Positions 32,796 to 41,496 of a stretch of DNA of 64,000 nt are shown here, in pieces. The translations under genes were made by a program, and so were the position numbers. The notes under the pieces are model-generated. The model saw only the letters and a list, made by a program, of their open reading frames with translations, ran no database searches and was not told the origin of the DNA. The DNA comes from JAWXUU01 sp044426085 (GTDB lineage: Bacteria > Bacillota > Clostridia > Christensenellales > CAMQZB01), in assembly GCA_044426085.1 (NCBI GenBank), contig JAWXUU010000002.1, forward strand, positions 127,666 to 191,665. Direction: 5' to 3'. Every line of letters begins with the position of its first letter. Positions within the stretch are counted from its first letter, which is position 1.

Positions 32796-35700
32796 TTAGG
32801 CTACAGGCGTAGTAGGGATACCCGTTTGGTCATATTCGATAGTATAGCTACCTCCTTGACTAATATTCGCCCAATTTTCATTCCATGAGCCGTTTGCAAT
32901 TAATTCTGCAACTTCTGCCTCAGAATATTCTACATATATTACCAATTCTTCATTGCAATATCTGAATACAAAAGTGCCGATATAGTTCACTGAATTTGGA
33001 ATATAAATAGCTTCTAGATTTTTACAGCCGCGGAATGCCTCTTCTCCAATATATGTTACTGATTCTGGAATCACAACACTTTCTAGATTTTCACAACCAT
33101 AGAATGAACAAAAACCGATATATGTTATAGTTTCTGGAAGTATAATTTCTTCAAAACTAGCGTATCTGAATACATAGCTTTCAATTTGAGTGACTGAATA
33201 CTCATCACCATTGCTATCTGTTACAGTCGATGGAATTGTTAAACTTGTGGCATCACCATAATAGTCACCTATAATAGCAGTGCTTTTTCCATCCCTTGTT
33301 ATTATTCTATAGTAGATACCATTATCAGCTTCTACCCATTCATCTTTAACCATGTTGGATATCGTGATTGATTTCATTGTGCTTGAAATAGTTGAATATC
33401 CTTCTAGTCCTTCAATTTCAAAATATACAGAACTTCCCTCGTTTGGATAATAGTCAAAGTTATTCATTGAATATCCACCATCACCAATTGCCGTTGTAAA
33501 TTCATACGTCACGTCATCTCTTGTTCCTGATGAATATGCTGTTATTTTGACACAATCAATTTCATTATTAGATGCATCATATGCTGTGAAACCTATTATA
33601 TCATTTCTGTTAAAGTCAATTGATTCTAACTCGGATAGCATCGATGTTGCATCATCTGAATCATAAGTGTATTCCGCAGCTACATATTCTAGATTTGAAT
33701 TATAATATTCATATGAAACTATCACATGGTCGATTACTGATACTGTGGCTTCAGATACTGGAATAACTGTTGCTGTGAAGCCGTAGTATTCACCTCCATA
33801 TGAATTTGTCATACTATCAATAGCCAAATCAGCCTTAATATCTGCGTAAAATTCATTATCATCTTCAAATTCGGCATCATAGAAATATGCTTCTCCCAAA
33901 ACATATCCTTCTTCAAGTGCTGCGTATGCACGCAAATAACCTGATGATTTATCTCCATCTTCAACTTTCAAAAGGTAGAAGCCATTTTCTTCATCGTCTA
34001 TTGATGTGTAGATAGCAAATGTTCCTGCGTTATATCCATCAGTTATGTTGATAGCCATTGTGTAGTCTGAATTAGCAAGAGGGTCTGTAGTACTCCAGTT
34101 TGCGTAGAAAACCAATTCATTTGAGCTTGAAATGCATTCTTCGACAAGTTCATCACTACCCCACACTACTGCATAAGCGGTATCTTGATATTCGCCATTA
34201 TCACTATATTGACCAAGTGTCCAACCAAGGAAGTATCTGTCATCTGTTGCTGTTGTTGTTGCATTTTCAAGGAAGAATGTTTCTAGGTCTGTAACAATAG
34301 TTGGATTGTTGCTTAAGTCGCTATCTTTAATTCCTTCATATGTGATTGTATAGAAGTCGCCGTCGCCTGAATATAGGATTGTGTATTCATAATCTTCTTC
34401 AGAAGCTGCCCAATCTTCATCCCAATTTTCTGACACATAGTCGCTTGCCAAATCAACATAGATAACTAAGTTTTCATTACAAACTTCGAATGCTTCTGAT
34501 TCAACATTAACGACTGAACCTGGAATATAAACATATTCTAGTTTTTCACAACCTGCAAATGCATGATATGATATATCTGTTACGCCATCACCAATAACAA
34601 CTTTTTCCAAAGAATAGCTGTTATTGAACGCACAAGTTCCTATTGTTGTTACACTGTCTGGGAACTCTATGCTTGTTATATCTGTATAGTAGTTTTCCCC
34701 TGAATATCTATCGGTTGTATCAAAAGCAAAGCCTGCGATCGCAACAATGTTATAATCTTTATAATCTGCAATTGTGATATCTTTGTCATTTGATTTTGTT
34801 GTATCATATAGCGTTACAATATAATCAGTGCTATTGATTTGTTGCAATACAAGACCACTATCAAGCGTGGTTAGGGTTTGTGCTGCTTCAAGCGTGATAT
34901 CTTCAACAACAAAAATTTCACTTCCATCGTTTCTTGTCCACCATTCATCCCAACTATCTTTGATTCCACCTTCGATATAGATGTTTGAACCTGAGTTGCA
35001 CATTATTCCTATTTCACCGATATATGTGACTGTGCTCGGAATATATAGTGCCCTCAATGAATAGCCACTGCTGAATGCATATGCTTCAATAGTTGTTACA
35101 CTGTTTGGAATAGTGTATGAATAATCATCAAAACCATATCTTGCCATACCGACGATTGTTGTTTTAGAAGAATCACTGAACAAAACGCCTTTTTCATATA
35201 TAAATGTAGTATTTTCGGTTTCTATGCTTGTCAATGAGTTACTTCTAAAGGCACCTGTTTCAATAGATGTTACAGTAGCTGGCATTGTATATGTGCCTGC
35301 CATGCTAGCGGGAACAACAATCAATGTTGATAGCTCTTTATTATATAGAACGCCATCTACTGTTGTGAAATATTCATTTGCTTCAGCTATAGTGATAGAT
35401 GTAATATTGCTTGCACTGTAGAACGCAACATCTGCAATCAAAGTTGTGTTTGCATCAATTGCAAAATCGCCTTCTGCGGATGAAGATACTGCTATTAGGT
35501 AATTCCCAATATAAAGTGCTCCATCTTCCCAATTTTCACTATTATTATAATATGCAGTACTATTGAACACATACATATCTATACTTGTCACTGGAATACC
35601 GTTGACTGATGTCAAAACTTTGCTTTCGTCGCTGAAAGAATTGTCCGCATCAACGATGCTATATCCTGTGCCATCTTCATTTGCTTGATATGTTATTCCA

Positions 35701-38543
35701 TCAATTGTTTCATAACTGCCAGATTCGGTAGCAACGATTTGTATTGATAGAGAGAAATCATTATAATTTGCTGAATCAGCATTGTATGTTGCAGCATATG
35801 TTGCTGTTCCGCTTGTTATAGTTGTTGTTGAAGTTGACCAAGCATAGTTCGTTTCAAGCGTGAAATCAGAAAGTTTCATTCCTGCTTCATATGTTACATA
35901 AATTGTGTCATATGATATATCACTATAGTCGGCTTTTGCGACAGTAATTGGAATTGACATGTTCACAATTTCATAGTTATCGGTATCAGTTGGTGTGTAG
36001 GTAGCCTCAAAGTTGTTTGTTCCAACGTTGCCAACTGATGTGCTTGAATCATCAACAAATGCAAAACCTTCTGTTAATGCAATATCTTCCAATGTTTCAC
36101 CATATGTGGCAGTTATATCCGTTGGAATAGTATATGTTGGAGTAGCTTTTGAAATTATCCATGAAAGATTTTCAACCGCTCCACTGATTTTATAGTTAGT
36201 TGAATCAGTAGCTGTTCCTGTTGCTGATGCTGTATATGAATCTGCTTCTATTGCAGTGTTACCTTCATATGATACGGTAACTCCCGTTGGAACATTTGCG
36301 AGTTCAACAGTTTTGGTTGTTCCATCATATGTGTAAGCTGATGTATAAGACCAACTTGCACCTGAAATGTCAATTGATGCTTGCTCGATTGTGAGCGTTG
36401 CTATTTTATCTCCTATTGTATTATAGTTCGCTGTGTCACCAGTGAATGATGCAGTTATATTATATTCGCCTGCGTTTACACCATTTCCAGTATAAACTAC
36501 AGTAACACCTTCTGGAAGCGTGCCTATTATTGCAATTGTTTGTTCTCCTCCATCATATGTTACAGTTTTATCTGACAAGCTTATTTCAGAGATATCATAG
36601 TCTGCTTTATTAACCGTTACAATAGCTGTTGTTTCAATTGATTTATAGTTATCATTTGTTGGAGTGAAAATAGCATCAAATGCAGTTCCACTTTGGGCTA
36701 CTGTTGGAATATCAGATGAACTTTTCCATGAGAAAGCACCTTCAACGCTTGCTGAACCAGTTAAAACAGAATTTCCTATCGCATCACCATATATTATTGC
36801 AGTTGCTGTTAGCTCCGCTGTGATTGTTGGCGTTGCTTGTGTAACTGTTGCATAGACTTTAGAGAAAGTTACCAATGCATTCTCATTTGTTGATGTTTGC
36901 GTAAACAAGATTTCCTTATTCAACCCAACGTTTGCATCTGCCAATGTTGCTGTAAATGTAATTTCGTTTCCTTCAGTATCATAAATATATTCGTCTGCTG
37001 ACAATACTACACTTGTTTCACCATCATATTCTTTGTCGGTTGCAGTAATTCCAGAAACTACCACTGATGCTACTTCCGTTATACCTTTTGAACTAATATT
37101 TACAGCTTTATCAGTTGATATAGATGTTTCTTCTTTTGTTTCTGTATTGACATATGTTATTTCTGTATCTGTATTGTTAACAATTGTCAAGTTACTGTTT
37201 GTTTCAATTTTAGCAGAACTCTCACCTGATATTATTATTTGAGTATCATCAGGAACATTGCTCAAATCAACAGTCATACCTTCTTCAGTAGGTACAATTT
37301 CAACATCAATACTGCTTTTTTCAATTGTAATATCTGCACCACTAGCAACAGTCAAAGTTGGTATACTTTCAGCAACTGAAGCTGATGGCAATTCATATTT
37401 TGAATCTTCTTTCAACGATATATCTGTAGTATTGATTGTTGTGTTTTGTTGGAACTTACCTTCACTTACTGTTATACCAGATGAAGTTGACGTTGTTGAC
37501 AGTGTTTTATTTTGAATATATGAATCACTTGCAACGCTGAGCTCTACGCTTTCTGCTGTAACCGCAATATTTTGGATCACGTGCGTTGAAGTGGCATCAA
37601 TGATAAAGACTCCCCCAACAACCAATTTTGAAGTGTCGGCATCAGAAGTTGCACCCAAATTTAGCGTTCCAGATGTTGATGGCATTTTTATTGTTAAATC
37701 GCCATTGATTGTCAATGTGTATCCATCAAAAGTTATGTCTAAATCTTTTGATGAAGACGAAACTACAAGATTATTTGATATTTCAATATTTTCTGCAAGA
37801 GTGACATTTCCGCTAAGCAAAATGTAATCCACACCACCAACAAAGCTATCCTTTGCAACTGTCACTGATGACGAATACGATGAATCGTTATATGCGGTGC
37901 TTCCAGTGGCTGCATTTGCTTTTACTTTTATTGTATGTGCTTCATTATCATTAAAACTGCTATACAATGTTGCAGTTTGCGTTGTCGCTAAATCTGTTCC
38001 ATCAATATTAATTGTATATGAACTAGCGTTTGAAACTGAACTCCATGATACAACACCATCCACAACTGCAAGCGTTGGTGCTGATAGTGTTGTTTTTGTT
38101 GTTGTAGTTGTAGAGCTTGATGAACTGCTACTTGAAGAGCTACCTCCACCACCACTGCTACTGTAGCTTGTTGCTTTTGTCCATTGTGCTGTGAAATATA
38201 AATCTTGCGTTATCATCTCGTATGTATCACCAGGATAGATATAGTCCCAACCTGTCCAAAAGCCATTGAATGTATATCCGCTTAAGCTGAATGTGTTTTC
38301 AGGCACTGTGAATGTTTCGCCAGCTTCCAACGTTATTGAATCAGGTGCATCACCAGTTCCATCTCCGCCCTCAAAATACACAGTGCATGTTGCAACTACT
38401 GGTGTAGCTGTAGCAACAGGAGTCTCTGTTGCCGTTGGTGTTTCAATCACTTCTGTAGATGTTTCACCACATCCTGTCAAGCACAAAAGTGCTATAGACA
38501 TTATCATTGTCAGCGTGATAAAACTTTTAAAAATCTGTTTCAT
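32796..38543 (-). CDS. Giant (1915 aa) surface lipoprotein with Ig-like/YDG repeats and BspA-type leucine-rich repeats
   Basis: The N-terminus has a lipoprotein signal (ALLCLTGC, lipid Cys25), a Thr/Pro linker, one InlB B-repeat-like module (TVYFEGGDG...FTAQWT), a Ser/Gly/Thr tract (about residues 128-150) and a fibronectin-like module. A long beta-rich region follows, then YDG/MBG-type units with recurring TYDG, YNADSANYN and NYNTIGD motifs (about 500-960). BspA/LRR_5 repeats come in two blocks (VTTIEAYAFSSGYSL; VTYIGEEAFRGCKNLEAIYIP). There is no LPxTG motif, so anchoring is by lipid. It is the element's main cargo and likely mediates surface interactions. It is transcribed away from the XRE gene, with its own terminator. 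Confidence 0.9.
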   Translation of the reverse strand: MKQIFKSFITLTMIMSIALLCLTGCGETSTEVIETPTATETPVATATPVVATCTVYFEGGDGTGDAPDSITLEAGETFTVPENTFSLSGYTFNGFWTGWDYIYPGDTYEMITQDLYFTAQWTKATSYSSSGGGGSSSSSSSSSSTTTTTKTTLSAPTLAVVDGVVSWSSVSNASSYTINIDGTDLATTQTATLYSSFNDNEAHTIKVKANAATGSTAYNDSSYSSSVTVAKDSFVGGVDYILLSGNVTLAENIEISNNLVVSSSSKDLDITFDGYTLTINGDLTIKMPSTSGTLNLGATSDADTSKLVVGGVFIIDATSTHVIQNIAVTAESVELSVASDSYIQNKTLSTTSTSSGITVSEGKFQQNTTINTTDISLKEDSKYELPSASVAESIPTLTVASGADITIEKSSIDVEIVPTEEGMTVDLSNVPDDTQIIISGESSAKIETNSNLTIVNNTDTEITYVNTETKEETSISTDKAVNISSKGITEVASVVVSGITATDKEYDGETSVVLSADEYIYDTEGNEITFTATLADANVGLNKEILFTQTSTNENALVTFSKVYATVTQATPTITAELTATAIIYGDAIGNSVLTGSASVEGAFSWKSSSDIPTVAQSGTAFDAIFTPTNDNYKSIETTAIVTVNKADYDISEISLSDKTVTYDGGEQTIAIIGTLPEGVTVVYTGNGVNAGEYNITASFTGDTANYNTIGDKIATLTIEQASIDISGASWSYTSAYTYDGTTKTVELANVPTGVTVSYEGNTAIEADSYTASATGTATDSTNYKISGAVENLSWIISKATPTYTIPTDITATYGETLEDIALTEGFAFVDDSSTSVGNVGTNNFEATYTPTDTDNYEIVNMSIPITVAKADYSDISYDTIYVTYEAGMKLSDFTLETNYAWSTSTTTITSGTATYAATYNADSANYNDFSLSIQIVATESGSYETIDGITYQANEDGTGYSIVDADNSFSDESKVLTSVNGIPVTSIDMYVFNSTAYYNNSENWEDGALYIGNYLIAVSSSAEGDFAIDANTTLIADVAFYSASNITSITIAEANEYFTTVDGVLYNKELSTLIVVPASMAGTYTMPATVTSIETGAFRSNSLTSIETENTTFIYEKGVLFSDSSKTTIVGMARYGFDDYSYTIPNSVTTIEAYAFSSGYSLRALYIPSTVTYIGEIGIMCNSGSNIYIEGGIKDSWDEWWTRNDGSEIFVVEDITLEAAQTLTTLDSGLVLQQINSTDYIVTLYDTTKSNDKDITIADYKDYNIVAIAGFAFDTTDRYSGENYYTDITSIEFPDSVTTIGTCAFNNSYSLEKVVIGDGVTDISYHAFAGCEKLEYVYIPGSVVNVESEAFEVCNENLVIYVDLASDYVSENWDEDWAASEEDYEYTILYSGDGDFYTITYEGIKDSDLSNNPTIVTDLETFFLENATTTATDDRYFLGWTLGQYSDNGEYQDTAYAVVWGSDELVEECISSSNELVFYANWSTTDPLANSDYTMAINITDGYNAGTFAIYTSIDDEENGFYLLKVEDGDKSSGYLRAYAALEEGYVLGEAYFYDAEFEDDNEFYADIKADLAIDSMTNSYGGEYYGFTATVIPVSEATVSVIDHVIVSYEYYNSNLEYVAAEYTYDSDDATSMLSELESIDFNRNDIIGFTAYDASNNEIDCVKITAYSSGTRDDVTYEFTTAIGDGGYSMNNFDYYPNEGSSVYFEIEGLEGYSTISSTMKSITISNMVKDEWVEADNGIYYRIITRDGKSTAIIGDYYGDATSLTIPSTVTDSNGDEYSVTQIESYVFRYASFEEIILPETITYIGFCSFYGCENLESVVIPESVTYIGEEAFRGCKNLEAIYIPNSVNYIGTFVFRYCNEELVIYVEYSEAEVAELIANGSWNENWANISQGGSYTIEYDQTGIPTTPVA

Positions 38544-38612
38544 TACATTTCCCCTCTTGTATAAATTTTGTATGATATATACATTATATGAACTAACACA
38601 TCATATGTCAAG

Positions 38613-38672
38613 TGTATTAATACATCATTGATATGAATTATTACTTCATATATAATATAACCATTAATACAT
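38613..38672. promoter_or_regulatory. Putative operators between lipoprotein and XRE genes
   Basis: The divergent spacer holds a perfect palindrome TGTATTAATACA (38613-38624) and another copy of its half, TTAATACAT (38664-38672), just before the XRE ribosome site. Further TTAATACA copies occur at 39063-39071 and 39513-39520 in the next intergenic region. They are plausible binding sites of the adjacent XRE regulator; no binding evidence exists. Confidence 0.4.
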
Positions 38673-38689
38673 ATAAGGAGATTGTCATT

Positions 38690-39019
38690 GTGAAAGATAT
38701 TAATAAAACATTAGGAGAGCGAATCAAGTTTGCACGTAGCAATGCTAAAATGACTAGAGAACGACTTGCTGAAACAATCAATGTTAGTCCTAGATTTCTA
38801 GCAGATGTTGAAAGTGGAAAAGTTGGAGTTTCAATACAAACATTGGCAAATATATCGAAAGCGTTGACAGTTTCCTCCGACTATCTGCTTGACTTGTCTA
38901 GTGTGTATTTTAATCATTTAGATTCAATATACTGCAAGCTTCAAAGCGTTGACAAAAAATATTATTCTTTAATAATTTCCATTTTAGATAATTTAAACGA
39001 ATTAACTGACAACACATAA
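38690..39019 (+). CDS. XRE-family (Cro/CI-like) transcription regulator
   Basis: A GTG start at 38690 lies eight nt after AAGGAGA and gives 109 residues. The helix-turn-helix covers LGERIKFARSNAKMTRERLAETINVSPRFLADVESGKVGVSIQTLANISKALTV split over about residues 8-61, a standard XRE HTH_3 domain. The C-terminal 45 residues (LDSIYCKLQSVDKKYYSLIISIL) probably dimerise. It is divergent from the giant lipoprotein and is the only regulator in the element. Confidence 0.88.
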   Translation: MKDINKTLGERIKFARSNAKMTRERLAETINVSPRFLADVESGKVGVSIQTLANISKALTVSSDYLLDLSSVYFNHLDSIYCKLQSVDKKYYSLIISILDNLNELTDNT

Positions 39020-39376
39020 ATCGCTGCAATTTAAAACTATTTTGTTTTAAAAATATCATAGCTTAATACATATATTATAAAAATGTGAATGATGCATGAA
39101 TGCTCCCTTTTGAGCTCAAAAATCCACGAAAAAATTGAGAAGATCCGACACATCTACTCCCTTGTTCCAAAAACAATGTACTTTCGGGCACTTAACTGCA
39201 GTCAGACCAACCGTAAAGAAGTAACACAACTGTTGCAGCCTACATCAAATTTGCTACCAAACACCACAACAGCTGCGTGGTGATAAAACAGCTGATTGAT
39301 ACTTATGTTTTTCACCAATACACTGCGAAAGTCCAAAAATCAAAATTCATAGCAAAACAGAATACTAACTAAACTC
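39020..39376. other. Intergenic stretch, no gene supported
   Basis: A 64-codon open frame at 39089-39283 has no ribosome site and unconvincing composition. The only notable sequence is a TTAATACAT copy at 39063-39071. I see nothing else here. Confidence 0.5.
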
Positions 39377-39420
39377 ACACGCAAAGGATTGTTTACACTC
39401 TCCTTTGCGTGTTCTCTTTT
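39377..39420 (+). terminator. Intrinsic terminator in element intergenic region
   Basis: ACACGCAAAGGA (39377-39388) and TCCTTTGCGTGT (39401-39412) form a perfect 12-bp stem followed by TCTCTTTT. It lies 360 nt beyond the XRE gene and just before the large inverted repeat. Confidence 0.75.
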
Positions 39421-39431
39421 CAAAAACTGGC

Positions 39432-39572
39432 TATCGTGAAAGAACATAAGTTTTGCCCGCATATCTTTGTGGTCAAAGCAAGCTGCACTTATCTCTTTCA
39501 TACTATCCTTTATTAATACACTAATGCTTTTCCCTCAAAATATGCGGGCAAAACCTATACACTTTCACTATA
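39432..39572. repeat. Large two-part inverted repeat upstream of the vWA gene
   Basis: GTTTTGCCCGCATAT (39450-39464) is the exact reverse complement of 39540-39554, and GTGAAAG (39436-39442) that of 39562-39568. The two blocks are separated by 7 nt in both arms, and ATA/TAT pairs extend the outer end. The loop is 75 nt and holds a small CTTTG/CAAAG hairpin and a TTAATACA box. The right arm runs into TATAAT (39569-39574), a possible -10 box for the vWA operon. It could be a paired operator, an origin or transfer site, or a structured RNA. Confidence 0.75.
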
Positions 39573-39633
39573 ATTATTATTAAAACAACTTTGGGTAACT
39601 GTTTGGTTACTCATTTTTCATTGGAGGTAATGA

Positions 39634-40245
39634 ATGAAACAAATATTGAATGTAATACTGCTATGTGATTGCTCATCTTCTATGTGTGGCGAACCTATCA
39701 ATGCAGTGAAACAAGGCATATATGCCTTAAAAGACAAAGTTGCTTATGCTAATAAGATTAACAAGCAAGTAGAAGTTAAAATTAATCTAATCGGCTTTGC
39801 GACAAAAGCATTTTGGATTGGCGATATACGTCATTTTAATGGCTTTATCGCAGAAGGATGTACTAATCTATCCGCAGCATATCAGATACTTGATTATAAA
39901 CTACACGACTTTTTTGAGCGTGATGCTGCACCACTATACCCAATCATCGTGTTGCTATCAGACGGACAGCCTACAGAAACTTTTTGGATGAAGAAAATTA
40001 ATGCACTATACAAATATAAGCCGTTTAGGAAATCTACTAGGCTTGCTATCGCCTATGGCGTATCTGATGATTATACTCTTAATATCCTCAGTAGGTTCAC
40101 TGGGGGAAATAACATAGTACAGGCTTTCAGTGTCAAGTCACTTTTGAACTCTATCCGTGATTCTGTAGGTAATGCAGTGGATAATCGCATTAACTTTTCC
40201 ATAGGCGAAAATGCCGCCAATCATAAACTAAAAGCACGAAAATAG
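39634..40245 (+). CDS. von Willebrand factor A domain protein (TerY-like)
   Basis: A 203-residue cytoplasmic vWA protein with a complete MIDAS: D12-C-S14-S-S16, Thr77 in EGCTNLS, and Asp110 in LLSDGQPTE. The layout is like TerY/YegL proteins, which work as metal-dependent interaction modules in stress and phage-linked operons. No TerY-P kinase or phosphatase partner is adjacent. A TGGAGGTAATGA ribosome site precedes the ATG. It is the first of four plus-strand element genes. Confidence 0.85.
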   Translation: MKQILNVILLCDCSSSMCGEPINAVKQGIYALKDKVAYANKINKQVEVKINLIGFATKAFWIGDIRHFNGFIAEGCTNLSAAYQILDYKLHDFFERDAAPLYPIIVLLSDGQPTETFWMKKINALYKYKPFRKSTRLAIAYGVSDDYTLNILSRFTGGNNIVQAFSVKSLLNSIRDSVGNAVDNRINFSIGENAANHKLKARK

Positions 40246-40335
40246 CTTAAAAATAAACATATATAATAATTTTGAAATATCAGATAAGTACTGTGCTTAT
40301 TTGATATTTTAATTTTCGTGGAGGATTGTTAGAAA

Positions 40336-40686
40336 ATGGCAATTAAAAAAATTTGTAATCTTAAAGACGCACTGGAGAATATTGACTATTGTGAATATCC
40401 TCCTGATATTATCATGCACGCTCTGCTACACGCATTCACAATCACAAAGTGCTATGACCAAACAGCTGAATGTGAAAAAGCAGTTATTTTCATAGCTGAA
40501 ACGCAGGATGATATTATCAAGGTCGAGTCAATGTATGACTTGAAAAACAAAGAATTGGAGTGTAGTACAGTTATACATGAAGATGACAATTGCATATGGT
40601 CAGAGGAAATTTATATTTTCAATGACTGTGGCGATGGACTAGCTCTCATCAAGCGGGAGGATAAAAATGCTATACAAATTTATTGA
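40336..40686 (+). CDS. Small acidic protein of unknown function
   Basis: The 116-residue product begins MAIKKICNLKDALENIDYCEYPP. It is acidic overall, has five Cys and no signal or membrane segment. I do not recognise a family. GGAGG lies ten nt before the ATG, and its 3' end overlaps the DUF960 gene by 20 nt, so it is probably translated. Small ORFs of this size with DUF960 neighbours are common in SCC-type cassettes. Confidence 0.7.
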   Translation: MAIKKICNLKDALENIDYCEYPPDIIMHALLHAFTITKCYDQTAECEKAVIFIAETQDDIIKVESMYDLKNKELECSTVIHEDDNCIWSEEIYIFNDCGDGLALIKREDKNAIQIY

Positions 40687-40984
40687 GGGAAAAAGGTATA
40701 TGACTCGAGGTATCGCAAATGAGATACCAGTCGAGGTTCAAGCCTTTATGTGGAATATAATAACCGAACAAGTAGCCGCTTGTGGAGGTGTTGATTATTT
40801 GCAAGTTTTCACTTTCAGCAGAAATGATAATCAGCTGATAGTGCATTATAAGCAAGAAATACCTGAAGTGAGTCGGAGATTTGCTATTGAATATAGGGAC
40901 GAATTTTATAAGTTCCTGCAAGAAACAATTTTCGTTATTGACGAAATCAATCACAGCACCATGCTGTTTGCTCATGAATACTAG
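40667..40984 (+). CDS. DUF960-family protein
   Basis: The 105-residue product shows the DUF960 pattern: RYMTRGI near the N-terminus, W-x-x-I-x-E-Q, GVDYLQVF, an I-V-H-x-x-Q-E-x-P segment and the C-terminal INHSTMLFAHEY. DUF960 proteins are recurrent accessory proteins of staphylococcal SCC elements; their activity is not known. The start at 40667 follows GGGAGG. Assignment is from remembered consensus and is strong in both end motifs. Confidence 0.82.
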   Translation: MLYKFIEGKRYMTRGIANEIPVEVQAFMWNIITEQVAACGGVDYLQVFTFSRNDNQLIVHYKQEIPEVSRRFAIEYRDEFYKFLQETIFVIDEINHSTMLFAHEY

Positions 40985-40996
40985 GAGGAAAGTATA

Positions 40997-41470
40997 ATGA
41001 CAGAATATACAGATAAAATCGCTACAAACATTGAAGCAAAAAACGAAAAGAAAGATAAAAAACCATCAAATAAAAAAACGGAGGTAGAAAATGAAAGAAA
41101 ACGTAAAGCTCGAAAATTTAACAAAGTAAAGTCTGTGGAGCAAATGGTTTTTGCTAGAATTATCGCACAAAAATTAGGAATGAGAATTGCTGATGTAGTT
41201 CAAGTTATTGAAGAAGAGCAAAAACTTACTATGAATTACGTTAGACAAGGCTACAAGGTCGTCAAGAAAAACTACCTTACAATTGATGCTAAAAACGTCA
41301 AAGGCAAAGATTGGTTTTGCCCTCTCAATGGAGTAACATACAAACTTCCTGAGAGAATGCAAGTTTATGTGAGAGTTGGCAACGGCTTCAAAGATTATGT
41401 TTCAGGCAAGAAAACTCTACCTGAAAAAATGTGCCGTTTTGTTGACGAGCCATACATTTTACATGATTGA
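40997..41470 (+). CDS. HU-like DNA-binding protein with basic N-terminal tail
   Basis: The 157-residue product has a lysine-rich disordered N-terminus (about 1-45), then FARIIAQKLGMRIADVVQVIEEEQKL (two helices as in HU/IHF), YVRQGYKVVKKNYLTI and a beta-arm-like end with YKLPERMQVYVRVGNGFKDYV. This matches HU-superfamily architecture. A histone-like protein could shape DNA for recombination or replication of the element. An AGGAGG site lies before the ATG, 12 nt after the DUF960 stop. Confidence 0.6.
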   Translation: MTEYTDKIATNIEAKNEKKDKKPSNKKTEVENERKRKARKFNKVKSVEQMVFARIIAQKLGMRIADVVQVIEEEQKLTMNYVRQGYKVVKKNYLTIDAKNVKGKDWFCPLNGVTYKLPERMQVYVRVGNGFKDYVSGKKTLPEKMCRFVDEPYILHD

Positions 41471-41496
41471 AGTAAAAATAAGCAACCAAACATATG

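Noticed and set aside
39089..39283. 64-codon open frame in the element intergenic region
   Set aside because: No ribosome site, unusual residue content, and it overlaps no conserved feature; treated as non-coding.
39634..40245. Tellurite resistance (Ter) operon
   Set aside because: Only a TerY-like vWA domain is present; no TerC, TerD or kinase/phosphatase partners.
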